Below are positions 1 to 8,322 of a DNA stretch of 11,581 nucleotides, in pieces; within the stretch, counting starts at the first letter, position 1; the number at the start of each line of letters is the position of its first letter. The translations under genes and the position numbers were made by a program. A model generated the notes under the pieces. That model had not been told where the DNA came from, made no database searches, and worked only from the letters and a program-made list of their open reading frames with translations. This DNA comes from Vicinamibacteria bacterium. GTDB lineage: Bacteria; Acidobacteriota; Vicinamibacteria; Vicinamibacterales; 2-12-FULL-66-21. The stretch is from contig JAICSD010000098.1 of assembly GCA_025937075.1 (NCBI GenBank), positions 1 through 11,581 of the forward strand, read 5' to 3'.

Positions 1-843
1 GCCTGCGATCAACTCCGTGCAGAGATCGTACGGATGGCAGCAGAGCGCAGCGCCTCCTGCGCGTCGCCGCTCGAAGAGCGGTCTGAGATCCGCGACGAAC
101 CGATCGTGCCCCGCGATCAGCTCGTAGAGCTGGCCGCCGGTGGAGATGTACTGATCCTCGAAGGACTGTGCCTTGCCGGGCTGTGGGGGGCCGAGCACGG
201 CTTCTACCACTTCGTCGTCTATCGCCGCGAGCTCGGCCCGATTGCCGGGGAAGAACCGCGACAGCATGGCAAAGCCGTGCGCGATCGTCGTCGCCGTCGA
301 CGGCCGCAACTCGAGAGGGCGACTCTCGCCCGTGAGCCTGTTGTATCGGAGCGCCGACGCGCCCTGTCCGCGAACGGCCCAGAGCTCGTCGCACAGGTGT
401 TGCTTGACGAGCGGAATCTCCGTCTGCACGGCGAGCTCGATGTCGGCCAACGTGCGGGCGCCCGGCCCCGCCGCGACGCCGGTCAGAATCCACGCGGGAC
501 GCTTCTGGTACATCAAGCCGCGCGTGCCGTCGATTGGATCCACGACGATCGCCCACCGTGTTCTTTGCCGGTCGGCGCCCGCGGGAACCATTATCTCGCC
601 GCCAGGCAGCCCCTCGGCCACGAGCAGCACCGGGGCATCACGCGTCGCCATCGTCTCGGCGATCTGTTCGACGAGCACGTGTTCGGCGATCCGGTCTATC
701 GCATAGATCGTGTCTCCCTCTTCCTCTCGCGCGACGCCGGCGAGCGTCGTCACCGCCCCTTGTTCACATGCGCGGACGACATCGCGCCGGATCCTGCGAT
801 GCAGAGCCTGAACGGGCGCGAGAAGCGGGTGCACCGGTTTCAC
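1..843 (-). CDS. Inositol monophosphatase-family phosphatase (3' end beyond window)
   Basis: This frame has no stop in the window and runs off the left edge; 281 codons are visible. Seen: the Mg-binding signature DPIDGTRG (residues 102-109, metal ligands D102 and D105), an upstream Glu in VAEG (E77), and a late [11 protein letters not shown] stretch (271-281) whose D273 matches the Asp of the family WDxAAG motif. All three metal-ligand elements are present, so it should be a cytoplasmic Mg-dependent phosphatase of inositol or sugar phosphates (or a related 3'-nucleotidase or histidinol-phosphatase); the substrate cannot be read from the sequence. With WDxAAG already at residue 273 it will be longer than typical 260-280 residue members. 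The GTG start at 843 overlaps the galT stop in a GTGA junction, with no clear Shine-Dalgarno, which suggests translational coupling to galT. No signal peptide is seen. Confidence 0.85.
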   Translation of the reverse strand, partial: MKPVHPLLAPVQALHRRIRRDVVRACEQGAVTTLAGVAREEEGDTIYAIDRIAEHVLVEQIAETMATRDAPVLLVAEGLPGGEIMVPAGADRQRTRWAIVVDPIDGTRGLMYQKRPAWILTGVAAGPGARTLADIELAVQTEIPLVKQHLCDELWAVRGQGASALRYNRLTGESRPLELRPSTATTIAHGFAMLSRFFPGNRAELAAIDDEVVEAVLGPPQPGKAQSFEDQYISTGGQLYELIAGHDRFVADLRPLFERRRAGGAALCCHPYDLCTELIAG

Positions 844-1919
844 GCAGATGTCAGGCGGTAATGGGGGCCGGCAGCGGCGACGAGCTCGGCGGCCTTCTCT
901 TCAGGCGATGTGTCGCTGAGGAAGTTGCCGCCGCCGACCTCGGGACCCGCCAGGTATTTGAGCAGGTTCGGCCGGCGCAGCGGCGGATGAAATTCGATGT
1001 GGAAGTGGAATCCCGCGGCGTTTCCCTTCAGCGGAGCCTGATGCAGCGTCATCACATAGGGAAACGGCATCTGCCAGAGATTGTCGAAGCGGATCACCAC
1101 GTCCCGGAGTACCGTCGCGAGGTCCCGCCGCTCATCGGTGTCCAGCGCCTCGATCGTCGCAACGCTCCGGAGCGGAGCGACGTAGGTTTCGTACGCGTAT
1201 CGCGCGAAGTAGGGGACGAATGCGATGGCACTGCCGTGACGGGCGACGATACGGCGGCCGTCCTGCTGCTCCGCCGCGAGGATGTCCTGAAACAGGATTC
1301 GGCCGGTGTCGTCGAGGTGCCGGCGGCCGACCAGCAATTCCGTCTCGATGTATTTGAACGTGAAGTTGGTCGCGTAGATCTGGCAATGCGGGTGCGGATT
1401 GCTGACGCCGACGACTTCTCCCTTGTTCTCGAAAATCAGAACGGACGTCACGTCGGGATGTCCGGCGAGTTCGCGCATCTGCTGTTGCCAGGTCTGAAGC
1501 AGCGTATCGACGCTGTCGACGTCGAGCTCGGCGAGCGTCACGTCGTGCCGTGGGCTGTAACAGACAACGCGCGCCACGCCGCCGGCGGGACGGTTCCTGA
1601 AGATGCCCGCGGGGGGCGCCAGCTCGCGCGGAGCACCGGCGCCAACGCACGGGTGATCGTTGTCGAACACGAACGTGCCCGTGTAACGGGGATTCACGGT
1701 GCCGCTGACCCTCGCGTTTCCAGGACAGAGATAGCACGTGGGATCGAACGCCGGGGGCCGCGGCGTCTGTCCGCCCACTTCGGCCCCCCCCCACGGCCTC
1801 GACTGCCGGGGCGCGGCGACGATGACCCATTCCTCGCGAAGCGGATGCCACCGCTCTTCCCACACGGCAGAGATGTTATCAACCTTACCCGAGGGGCCTC
1901 GCCCCTGGGACTCCCGCAC
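840..1919 (-). CDS. galT: Galactose-1-phosphate uridylyltransferase
   Basis: The protein transfers UMP from UDP-glucose to galactose-1-phosphate in the Leloir pathway, in the cytoplasm. Seen, in 359-residue numbering: an N-terminal [14 protein letters not shown] block (23-36), zinc-type CxxC (C62, C65), a possible third zinc ligand H125, and the HIT-superfamily catalytic motif [10 protein letters not shown] (174-183), where H178 is the expected UMP-carrying nucleophile and H176 a zinc ligand. The C-terminal part has HQAPLKG (293-299) and [10 protein letters not shown] (304-313), matching the family's second metal site. Cys at 179 replaces the Gly of E. coli GalT; a Cys variant is known in other members, including human. 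Length is normal. The start is uncertain: GTG at 1919 gives an uninformative 18-residue leader containing a hairpin, while GTG at 1865 begins just before the conserved block; neither has a strong Shine-Dalgarno. Codons 43-46 contain a run of nine G. It lies 33 bases after the arabinofuranosidase and overlaps the phosphatase. Confidence 0.93.
   Translation of the reverse strand: MRESQGRGPSGKVDNISAVWEERWHPLREEWVIVAAPRQSRPWGGAEVGGQTPRPPAFDPTCYLCPGNARVSGTVNPRYTGTFVFDNDHPCVGAGAPRELAPPAGIFRNRPAGGVARVVCYSPRHDVTLAELDVDSVDTLLQTWQQQMRELAGHPDVTSVLIFENKGEVVGVSNPHPHCQIYATNFTFKYIETELLVGRRHLDDTGRILFQDILAAEQQDGRRIVARHGSAIAFVPYFARYAYETYVAPLRSVATIEALDTDERRDLATVLRDVVIRFDNLWQMPFPYVMTLHQAPLKGNAAGFHFHIEFHPPLRRPNLLKYLAGPEVGGGNFLSDTSPEEKAAELVAAAGPHYRLTSA
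1784..1792 (-). repeat. Nine-G homopolymer in galT
   Basis: Nine consecutive C on the plus strand read as G9 in the coding strand of galT, covering codons W43-G44-G45-A46. The frame is intact on both sides, since conserved residues lie on either side. Such tracts are prone to slippage in replication and in sequencing. Confidence 0.9.
1888..1909 (-). other. GC-rich hairpin between arabinofuranosidase and galT
   Basis: CCC-G-AGGGGC, loop CTC, GCCCCT-GGG gives a nine-pair stem with one bulged G. It lies downstream of the arabinofuranosidase stop (1953) and just inside galT if that gene starts at GTG 1919, but upstream of galT if it starts at GTG 1865. No U-run follows on the minus strand, so it is not a canonical intrinsic terminator; it could be a processing or attenuation hairpin, or chance in GC-rich DNA. 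Confidence 0.35.
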
Positions 1920-1952
1920 CGCGTCGCTCGCTCGCCGGCCACATCTTCGTTA

Positions 1953-3899
1953 TCAGAGGCTTTTCAGCGTCAATATGACGATCCCATGCGATGGAACGGT
2001 GTAGGTGAATCCTGGCTTGACGCCCGAGATCGTCGACGTGACCGGCGACACGGTGTGCGGGGCGTCGATTGAATTTGTGGCCTTCGGGTCGCCCGCGAGC
2101 GTCTCGGCCGTTGCGGTCGGCGCGAGCGAACGCACTCCCTGCACATCGAGTTGGACCGGAGCGTCGGCGTCGGTGGGATTCACGAGCTTCACGTAGATAG
2201 CGCCCGACCGGCTGTCGCGCGTCGCCGTGACGAGCACGTTCGTGTCGGTTGCCGTGGTCTTCAGAAGCTGATCGCCGAGATGTGTGCTGAACATCCTGAT
2301 CGCGTGATAGCTCGGCGACCCGTAGACGCGCAGCGCGTCGTACCCAACCAGGTTCGGACGCCACTGTCGCGCGCCCGGGCTGACGTTGACGAGCATCGGT
2401 GCGTAGCAGTTCATCACCACGATGTCGGAGTTCTTCTCCATCTGGATCATGAACGCGGCATCGCCGAATGCGGCCTGCATGTTCGGCGTCGGCGCTTCGC
2501 CGCGCGAGCGGGCGTCCCACGGCTCGAACGGCGTCTCATACGCAGCCCACTCGCCGACGAAGATCTCAGGCCCGCGCCGATCGTACTTCTCGTACTGTCC
2601 GCGCGCCATGCGCAGGAACACGTCGACAGGGCGATAGTAATGCTCGTCGAGCACATCCGGCCTGACGCTGTGGACGCGCCGCTCCTCCGGCTGCTCGAAA
2701 CCGACGGTCGAGATCAGCTTGATCTGCGGATAGCGGGCCTTGATCGCGGCGTTGAACTGGGCGAACCGTCGATCGTACGAGCCAGATTTGTCGAACCAGT
2801 CTTCGTTGCCCACCTCGACATACGTCAGCGTGAACGGCTGCGGATGCCCCGCTTTCGCGCGCAACGATCCCCACGTGGACGTGGCGGAGCCGGTGACGTA
2901 CTCGATCTCGTCGAGCGCGTCCTGCACGTACGGCTCGAGATCCTGCCCGGGGTTCACATGCGCCCCTTTCAGCGAGTAGCCGGCGTACACCGCCAGCACC
3001 GGCTCGGCATTCATGTCTTCACACCAGAGCAGGAATTCGTGGAGCCCGAGGCCGTCGGACGATCGATAGCCCCACGGTCCCATGTGTCCCTGGCGTTCCG
3101 TCAGTGGTCCGAGGGTTTTCTTCCAGTCGAATCTATCCGCGATCCGATCGCCCTCCAGATAATTGCCGCCTGGAAAGCGCAGGAACTTCGGCTTCATGTC
3201 GACCATCATCTGCATGATGTCGGGCCGGAAGCCGTTCGGCTGATCCTTGAATGTGGGTGGAAACAACGACACGAGACTGAACCAGACTTTACCCGGACGA
3301 TCAATGGTGAGCACGTAACGCGCGTCGGCGGTCTGTTCGAGGTTGCGGGTCTGCAGCGTCAACTCGTACCGCTTCCATGCCTGCGTCAGTCCAGCAACAC
3401 CTCCCGCAGCGTAGACCGTTCGCCCGTCGCTGCTTTGAATCGACACGGCGATGGGTCCGGTGAATCCGGCCGCGGCCTTCGCGTAGAACGAGGCGCGATA
3501 GCGCGTGTTCGGTTTGACGGGAACGCCCCGGTACCCTTCGTTGGCAATGCCCGCGGCGTGCGCTTTCGAGGCTTGCGTGACGTCGAGGCGCAGGCTCGTG
3601 CCGATGACGGTGTTGAGCGGTTCGCCGCGGTCGAGCGCAATCGCTGCCGACGCACCGTTACCCTGGACGACGGACCAGTGGACCGGGAAACCGGGGTCGT
3701 CGAGAAACGCGCGGTTCTGCACCAGTTCGGCGTACAGGCCGCCGTCGTACGAGTGATTGATCTCCTCCGTCATCAACCCGTAGAAGAGCGGGCTGACCTT
3801 GCGCGGCGACGCCGCGTCGATCGCGATCGTCGGCCCGTCGGCCCGGATCGACGTCACGCCGACGGCGAGCAAAAGCGTCAGTTGCCATGTTCGTCTCAT
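1953..3899 (-). CDS. Exported alpha-L-arabinofuranosidase, GH51-type
   Basis: Predicted to remove terminal alpha-L-arabinofuranosyl groups from plant polysaccharides such as arabinan, arabinoxylan or arabinogalactan. The ORF is open to 4007, but ATG at 3899 is preferred: GGAG lies 6 bases upstream and the protein then begins with a signal peptide (MRRTWQLTLLLAVGV, processed near residue 20). In this 648-residue form, about 70-215 resembles a CBM4/9-like carbohydrate-binding sandwich; a catalytic TIM barrel follows with LRFPGGNYLEG (240-250), the acid/base Glu in EVGNED (E366), and the nucleophile Glu in EIFVGEWAAYE (E450). The last roughly 100 residues form the C-terminal beta domain of the family. 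Both catalytic Glu are present, so it should be active. It is upstream of galT in the same orientation and is likely secreted to periplasm or exterior. Exact sugar specificity within GH51 is not readable. Confidence 0.9.
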   Translation of the reverse strand: MRRTWQLTLLLAVGVTSIRADGPTIAIDAASPRKVSPLFYGLMTEEINHSYDGGLYAELVQNRAFLDDPGFPVHWSVVQGNGASAAIALDRGEPLNTVIGTSLRLDVTQASKAHAAGIANEGYRGVPVKPNTRYRASFYAKAAAGFTGPIAVSIQSSDGRTVYAAGGVAGLTQAWKRYELTLQTRNLEQTADARYVLTIDRPGKVWFSLVSLFPPTFKDQPNGFRPDIMQMMVDMKPKFLRFPGGNYLEGDRIADRFDWKKTLGPLTERQGHMGPWGYRSSDGLGLHEFLLWCEDMNAEPVLAVYAGYSLKGAHVNPGQDLEPYVQDALDEIEYVTGSATSTWGSLRAKAGHPQPFTLTYVEVGNEDWFDKSGSYDRRFAQFNAAIKARYPQIKLISTVGFEQPEERRVHSVRPDVLDEHYYRPVDVFLRMARGQYEKYDRRGPEIFVGEWAAYETPFEPWDARSRGEAPTPNMQAAFGDAAFMIQMEKNSDIVVMNCYAPMLVNVSPGARQWRPNLVGYDALRVYGSPSYHAIRMFSTHLGDQLLKTTATDTNVLVTATRDSRSGAIYVKLVNPTDADAPVQLDVQGVRSLAPTATAETLAGDPKATNSIDAPHTVSPVTSTISGVKPGFTYTVPSHGIVILTLKSL

Positions 3900-3905
3900 C
3901 TCGGA

Positions 3906-3909
3906 CTCC
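3906..3909 (-). promoter_or_regulatory. Ribosome binding site deciding the arabinofuranosidase start
   Basis: GGAG on the minus strand with 6 bases to ATG at 3899. This site, together with the signal peptide starting there, favours 3899 over the in-frame upstream starts at 3923 and 4007. Confidence 0.7.
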
Positions 3910-3935
3910 GTTCCAGGAGACATCCCGGAGGACGT

Positions 3936-3965
3936 TGGATACAGGGCCGCAATGGACCCTGTCAA
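3936..3965 (-). promoter_or_regulatory. Possible sigma70-type promoter for the arabinofuranosidase
   Basis: On the minus strand a perfect TTGACA (3965-3960) is followed after 18 bases by TATCCA (3941-3936, three of six matches to TATAAT). The spacer is bounded by an inverted repeat CAGGG...CCCTG (3942-3961), which could be an operator or chance. It lies in the 108-base gap after the propeller gene, about 37 bases upstream of the chosen ATG, so the arabinofuranosidase may be transcribed independently. The poor -10 keeps confidence low. Confidence 0.35.
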
Positions 3966-4007
3966 GTCGCGACCCCGCCCCGGCTTGCGCAGGGACCGAA
4001 CCGACAC

Positions 4008-5474
4008 TCAGTGACGATCGCTCGCACTGTGCTGCGTCTCGAGCGGCACGCAGCCGGTGAACGGCCGCCCCGAGTCGAGCGTGCCGAAGATACACGCCGA
4101 CGTGGCGCCGTCGTGCACATCGACCGCCGCCGCATCGAACCAGAGCACGAGCTCACTCCGATCAACGTTCCTGCGTTGCTTGCGCACCGCCTTCAGCACC
4201 GGCGCGCCTTCGAACGTGAGATTCGCCAGATCGATGCTCGTCGGATCGAAGCCGGGTGGGCCGACCACACGCAGGTGAACTTTCCCGTGCGTCCGATCGA
4301 CCAGGTGTTCCAGCCCGTTGCCGATGAGCTCGATCTTCACGGGCACCGCGCACGATTTCGGCGGGAATGCGGCCAACGAGAGCAGCCCGCCAGTCCGCAT
4401 CGTTCTGAAGGGCGAGCCCGGCACGGCCAGGAGCGATCCAGAGGGGTCCACGATGAAGACGCCCACTTCGTTCACGAAATCAGCGACGTACAGGAATCTG
4501 CCGGATCGGTCCGTCGCCATGCCGGCCGGGTCGAAGGCGGTTGCACCAACGGGGAACGGCGAACCTGGAACGAGCGTCAACGCTCCATCCCGATCGACCC
4601 TGACGGTCGTGACCGTGGCGGTGTCCTGATTGCTGACGAACAGGATGTCATCGGTAGGATTCAGGAGGGCGACGTTTCCGATCGATCCGCTATTGAAGAC
4701 GAATGGCGAGCCGACGAGCGGGATGAGCGTGCCGCCCCTGCTGATGGAGAACACGTCCACGGAGGTGCCCGGCACCGCCTCGGCGACGAACAAGCGGTCG
4801 CTCGTGCAGTTGATGTCGAGTCCGGCACTACGCGTTGCCACGAACGGTGAGCCCTCGGCGGGCGTCAGTTCGCCATTCCTGCCGATGACGTACATCTCGA
4901 TCAGGTTTGCTTCGGGATATGCCACGGCGAGGAGATGTCCGTCCGGCGATATCTTGATGCCGTCCGGCGCGTCGGGCAGGCCTGAGCGCGACTGGATCGG
5001 CCGCAGCGCGCCTGTCGCGGCCACCGTGAAGACCATGAGATTGCGCGTGCCGGCATTGGCTGCGATCACGAACCGGCCGTCCGGCGTGGCTGCCAGCGAG
5101 ATCCCCAGGCCCGCGGCGCCTCCCGATGGAAACGGCGACCCTGCGACCGGGATCAGAGCACCTGTGAGCCTGTCGACTCTGAAAACGGAAACGTCGTTGC
5201 TGCCGCTGTTCGACGCGAAGAGAAGATCGCGGTTGGCGAAAACCGCGACGCGATTGGACGCGAAGAATCCTCCGCGACTGCCCGTTCCGCCTGTAAGGAA
5301 GGGCGAGCCCGGCACCGGCACGAGTGTCCCATCGGATTCCACTCTGAAGCCGGATACCGTATTTGGACCGGCCACATCATCGTTCGTGTAGACAAATCGC
5401 CGTTCAGCCGACGCGTCGGCTGCGCAGAAGAGCAGGAGCAGGAAGGTGATGCCGGATCGCCAGGTTGGTCGCAT
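4008..5474 (-). CDS. Exported seven-bladed beta-propeller protein (lactonase/YncE-like) with C-terminal module
   Basis: The ORF is open to 5630, but ATG 5474 is preferred: GGGAGG lies 5 bases upstream and a signal peptide begins there (hydrophobic ITFLLLLFC, AxA-type cleavage at ADASA). The 488-residue protein has seven repeats of about 45-55 residues, each with a V-x-V-F-x-V strand, then G-x-L-x-P-V, and in six cases GSPF (start residues 56, 112, 208, 255, 304 and 353). The third blade has lost GSPF and reads PIQSRSGLPD (159-168). This is the pattern of lactonase/YncE-type propellers, including 6-phosphogluconolactonase-like proteins, but export and the lack of an obvious catalytic site argue against a cytoplasmic lactonase; binding or a scaffold is likelier. 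Residues about 376-478 form a separate beta-rich module (FDPTSIDLANLTF, then LVLWFD, then a GRPFTGC segment) resembling a C-terminal domain of other secreted proteins. The ligand is unknown. Confidence 0.82.
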   Translation of the reverse strand: MRPTWRSGITFLLLLFCAADASAERRFVYTNDDVAGPNTVSGFRVESDGTLVPVPGSPFLTGGTGSRGGFFASNRVAVFANRDLLFASNSGSNDVSVFRVDRLTGALIPVAGSPFPSGGAAGLGISLAATPDGRFVIAANAGTRNLMVFTVAATGALRPIQSRSGLPDAPDGIKISPDGHLLAVAYPEANLIEMYVIGRNGELTPAEGSPFVATRSAGLDINCTSDRLFVAEAVPGTSVDVFSISRGGTLIPLVGSPFVFNSGSIGNVALLNPTDDILFVSNQDTATVTTVRVDRDGALTLVPGSPFPVGATAFDPAGMATDRSGRFLYVADFVNEVGVFIVDPSGSLLAVPGSPFRTMRTGGLLSLAAFPPKSCAVPVKIELIGNGLEHLVDRTHGKVHLRVVGPPGFDPTSIDLANLTFEGAPVLKAVRKQRRNVDRSELVLWFDAAAVDVHDGATSACIFGTLDSGRPFTGCVPLETQHSASDRH

Positions 5475-5479
5475 GGGGG

Positions 5480-5485
5480 CCTCCC
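5480..5485 (-). promoter_or_regulatory. Ribosome binding site deciding the propeller start
   Basis: GGGAGG on the minus strand with a 5-base spacer to ATG at 5474. It supports the internal start over the ATG at 5630, whose extra 52 residues have no signal-peptide character. Confidence 0.75.
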
Positions 5486-5727
5486 GTGGTTCGTGAAGCG
5501 GACGTTGGCTCGGATCGTATCCGTTTCGATGGTGTCTCGACGGTAGCACGAGCGGCGCGCTGACCACGTTGATTTGCATCGGTGCGATAGGATCCCCGCG
5601 TGGGCGAACCCAAGCGCGTAGCGTACGCATAGCAACGCTCGAGGTTCGATTCGAGTGAGCCTGTTACCGTCGCTGAAAGATGTTCGCGGTGATGGGCTCG
5701 AAATCGACAGCCGGCGCTAGGCTCCGG
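5486..5727. other. Gap without a gene between the HEAT chimera and the propeller gene
   Basis: About 240 bases with no convincing coding region. It holds two small palindromic elements: CGGAT-ACG-ATCCG on the minus strand (5511-5523), and AGCCGG...CCGGCT (5709-5729), which overlaps the chimera stop codon and lacks a U-run. No promoter with both boxes was recognisable, although the propeller gene needs one unless it is read from the chimera transcript. Confidence 0.4.
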
Positions 5728-6510
5728 CTATTGCCGCAGCGCGGCGATCGCGCGCGCCGCCGCCTCGGAGACGGAGATCCGGCTTGCGATATTCGCTCTC
5801 CGGCGATCGGCGAGAAGCGACGCGAGCCAGGGCAGCGCCTCTTTCGCGTGCAGCGCCTCCAGCGCGTCGATTACCCGAACGCGCATCGAGGGATCGTCCT
5901 CGTCAAGCGCCTGAAGCAGAGGCTCGATTGCGCGTCTGTCGCCGATCTGTCCCAGCGACCAGGGGACGATCGAGTTGACCTCCTTGTCGCTGAGAAGCGG
6001 AATCAACGCCAGCACACCGTTCGGATTGCGAAGATCCCCGAGCAGGTGCGCCGCGTAGAACGTTGTCGCGTAAAGCCGGGCGTGGCTGGACGCTGGGAAT
6101 GCGGTGACAGGCGCGGCGGTCACCAGATATTCGCCTGCCGGGAGGCCGGCGATCCGAAAGCGGCCCGCCGCGTCGGTCGACGCCGAGCCGCTCGCGCGGA
6201 TCGAGGACGGAGTGTCTGAAAGTCCCTGTCCCTGAGCAATCGTGGCGCGTGCAGCAAACGCCTGAACCTGCGCCCGGGCGACCGGCTCGCGCCGCTCGTT
6301 GACCACGATGCCGGTGATGATGCCGCTCTCCGACAATGCCGCCTGCCGCGCCGGCGAGTCAGCTTGCGCACAGCAGGATCTGGCGAGTACGTGACGCGCT
6401 CGAGGCAGCGTGGACGGTGCGAACGCCACCGCCAGGCAGGCGACGGACGCGACGTGTCGTCGATTGCGCCGGGCCTTCGAACCACAACGAAAGTTCATCG
6501 AGCTGCCCAT
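5728..6510 (-). CDS. Chimera: carboxypeptidase-regulatory-like domain joined to HEAT repeats
   Basis: The 260-residue protein starts at ATG 6510, with GGAG 8 bases upstream. Residues 1-20 are basic, followed by a short hydrophobic stretch (VASVACLAVAFAP, 20-32), a possible signal peptide or anchor. Residues about 64-140 read as a carboxypeptidase-regulatory-like beta sandwich: GIITGIVVNERREPVARAQV, then DAAGRFRIAGLPAGEYLV. In relatives as I recall them, a YxxTFYPGT-like segment follows and the domain continues; here YATTFY (147-152) passes directly into AAHLLGDL (153-160) and about 2.5 HEAT repeats (LIPLLSDKEVN, LGQIGDRRAIEPLLQAL, DALEALHAKEALPWLASLL) to the end. The HEAT part matches the C-terminal end of a common HEAT family. 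The frame is continuous across the join (near base 6054), so this is a fusion, not a frameshift. Possible origins are deletion between two neighbouring genes or genuine domain shuffling. The function is unknown; HEAT repeats usually bind proteins. It is divergent from CRTAC1. Confidence 0.8.
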   Translation of the reverse strand: MGSSMNFRCGSKARRNRRHVASVACLAVAFAPSTLPRARHVLARSCCAQADSPARQAALSESGIITGIVVNERREPVARAQVQAFAARATIAQGQGLSDTPSSIRASGSASTDAAGRFRIAGLPAGEYLVTAAPVTAFPASSHARLYATTFYAAHLLGDLRNPNGVLALIPLLSDKEVNSIVPWSLGQIGDRRAIEPLLQALDEDDPSMRVRVIDALEALHAKEALPWLASLLADRRRANIASRISVSEAAARAIAALRQ

Positions 6511-6518
6511 GGCTTTGA

Positions 6519-6522
6519 CTCC
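6519..6522 (-). promoter_or_regulatory. Ribosome binding site of the HEAT chimera
   Basis: GGAG on the minus strand (within CCGGAG) with an 8-base spacer to ATG 6510. It favours this ATG over the second in-frame ATG four codons downstream. Confidence 0.6.
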
Positions 6523-6662
6523 GGCATTGCCAAGGCTGTTCCACCATCAGACCACCACTGAATGCTCGCAACTCGCTCCCGTTGACGATTCCAATAACTG
6601 CGCGCGATTACAGTCTTGTACGCCTCGTGTGGGCCTGCAGTAAGCTTCCTCCGAGACTTTCC

Positions 6663-6666
6663 GGAG
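6663..6666 (+). promoter_or_regulatory. Ribosome binding site deciding the CRTAC1 start
   Basis: GGAG lies 6 bases before GTG 6673 and 9 before the adjacent GTG 6676. The longer frame begins at TTG 6616 without such a site and would add 19 residues that do not resemble a signal peptide. Confidence 0.65.
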
Positions 6667-6672
6667 CGGCAC

Positions 6673-8316
<1,644 letters not shown>

Positions 8317-8322
8317 GCGCGG

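Larger units (their letters stand above)
6511..6672. promoter_or_regulatory. Divergent intergenic region between the HEAT chimera and CRTAC1
   Basis: This 162-base region should hold promoters for both directions. On the plus strand, TTGACG (6582-6587) is followed after 18 bases by GATTAC (6606-6611), a weak sigma70-like pair that would give a leader of roughly 55 bases before the CRTAC1 start. No good pair was found for the minus-strand gene. No clear operator-like repeat was recognised. Confidence 0.4.

Noticed and set aside
534..2072. Plus-strand open frame of 512 codons opposite galT and the phosphatase
   Set aside because: It is antisense to two proteins with intact catalytic motifs, and its composition is Arg-rich and featureless.
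2151..4850. Plus-strand open frame of 899 codons, antisense to the arabinofuranosidase and propeller genes
   Set aside because: It spans two well-supported genes and the gap between them; its translation is Arg/Asp/Val/His-rich with no family motif. It is an effect of G/C-rich third positions.
5709..5729. AGCCGG...CCGGCT hairpin at the end of the HEAT chimera as a terminator
   Set aside because: Only six pairs, a nine-base loop, overlap with the stop codon and no U-run.
6364..6393. Possible lipobox in the HEAT chimera (LARSCC)
   Set aside because: Arg at -2 and the distance from the hydrophobic stretch do not fit a lipoprotein signal.
6616..6672. Upstream TTG start for CRTAC1
   Set aside because: It has no ribosome binding site, the added residues do not look like a signal peptide, and GTG 6673 has GGAG at a good distance.
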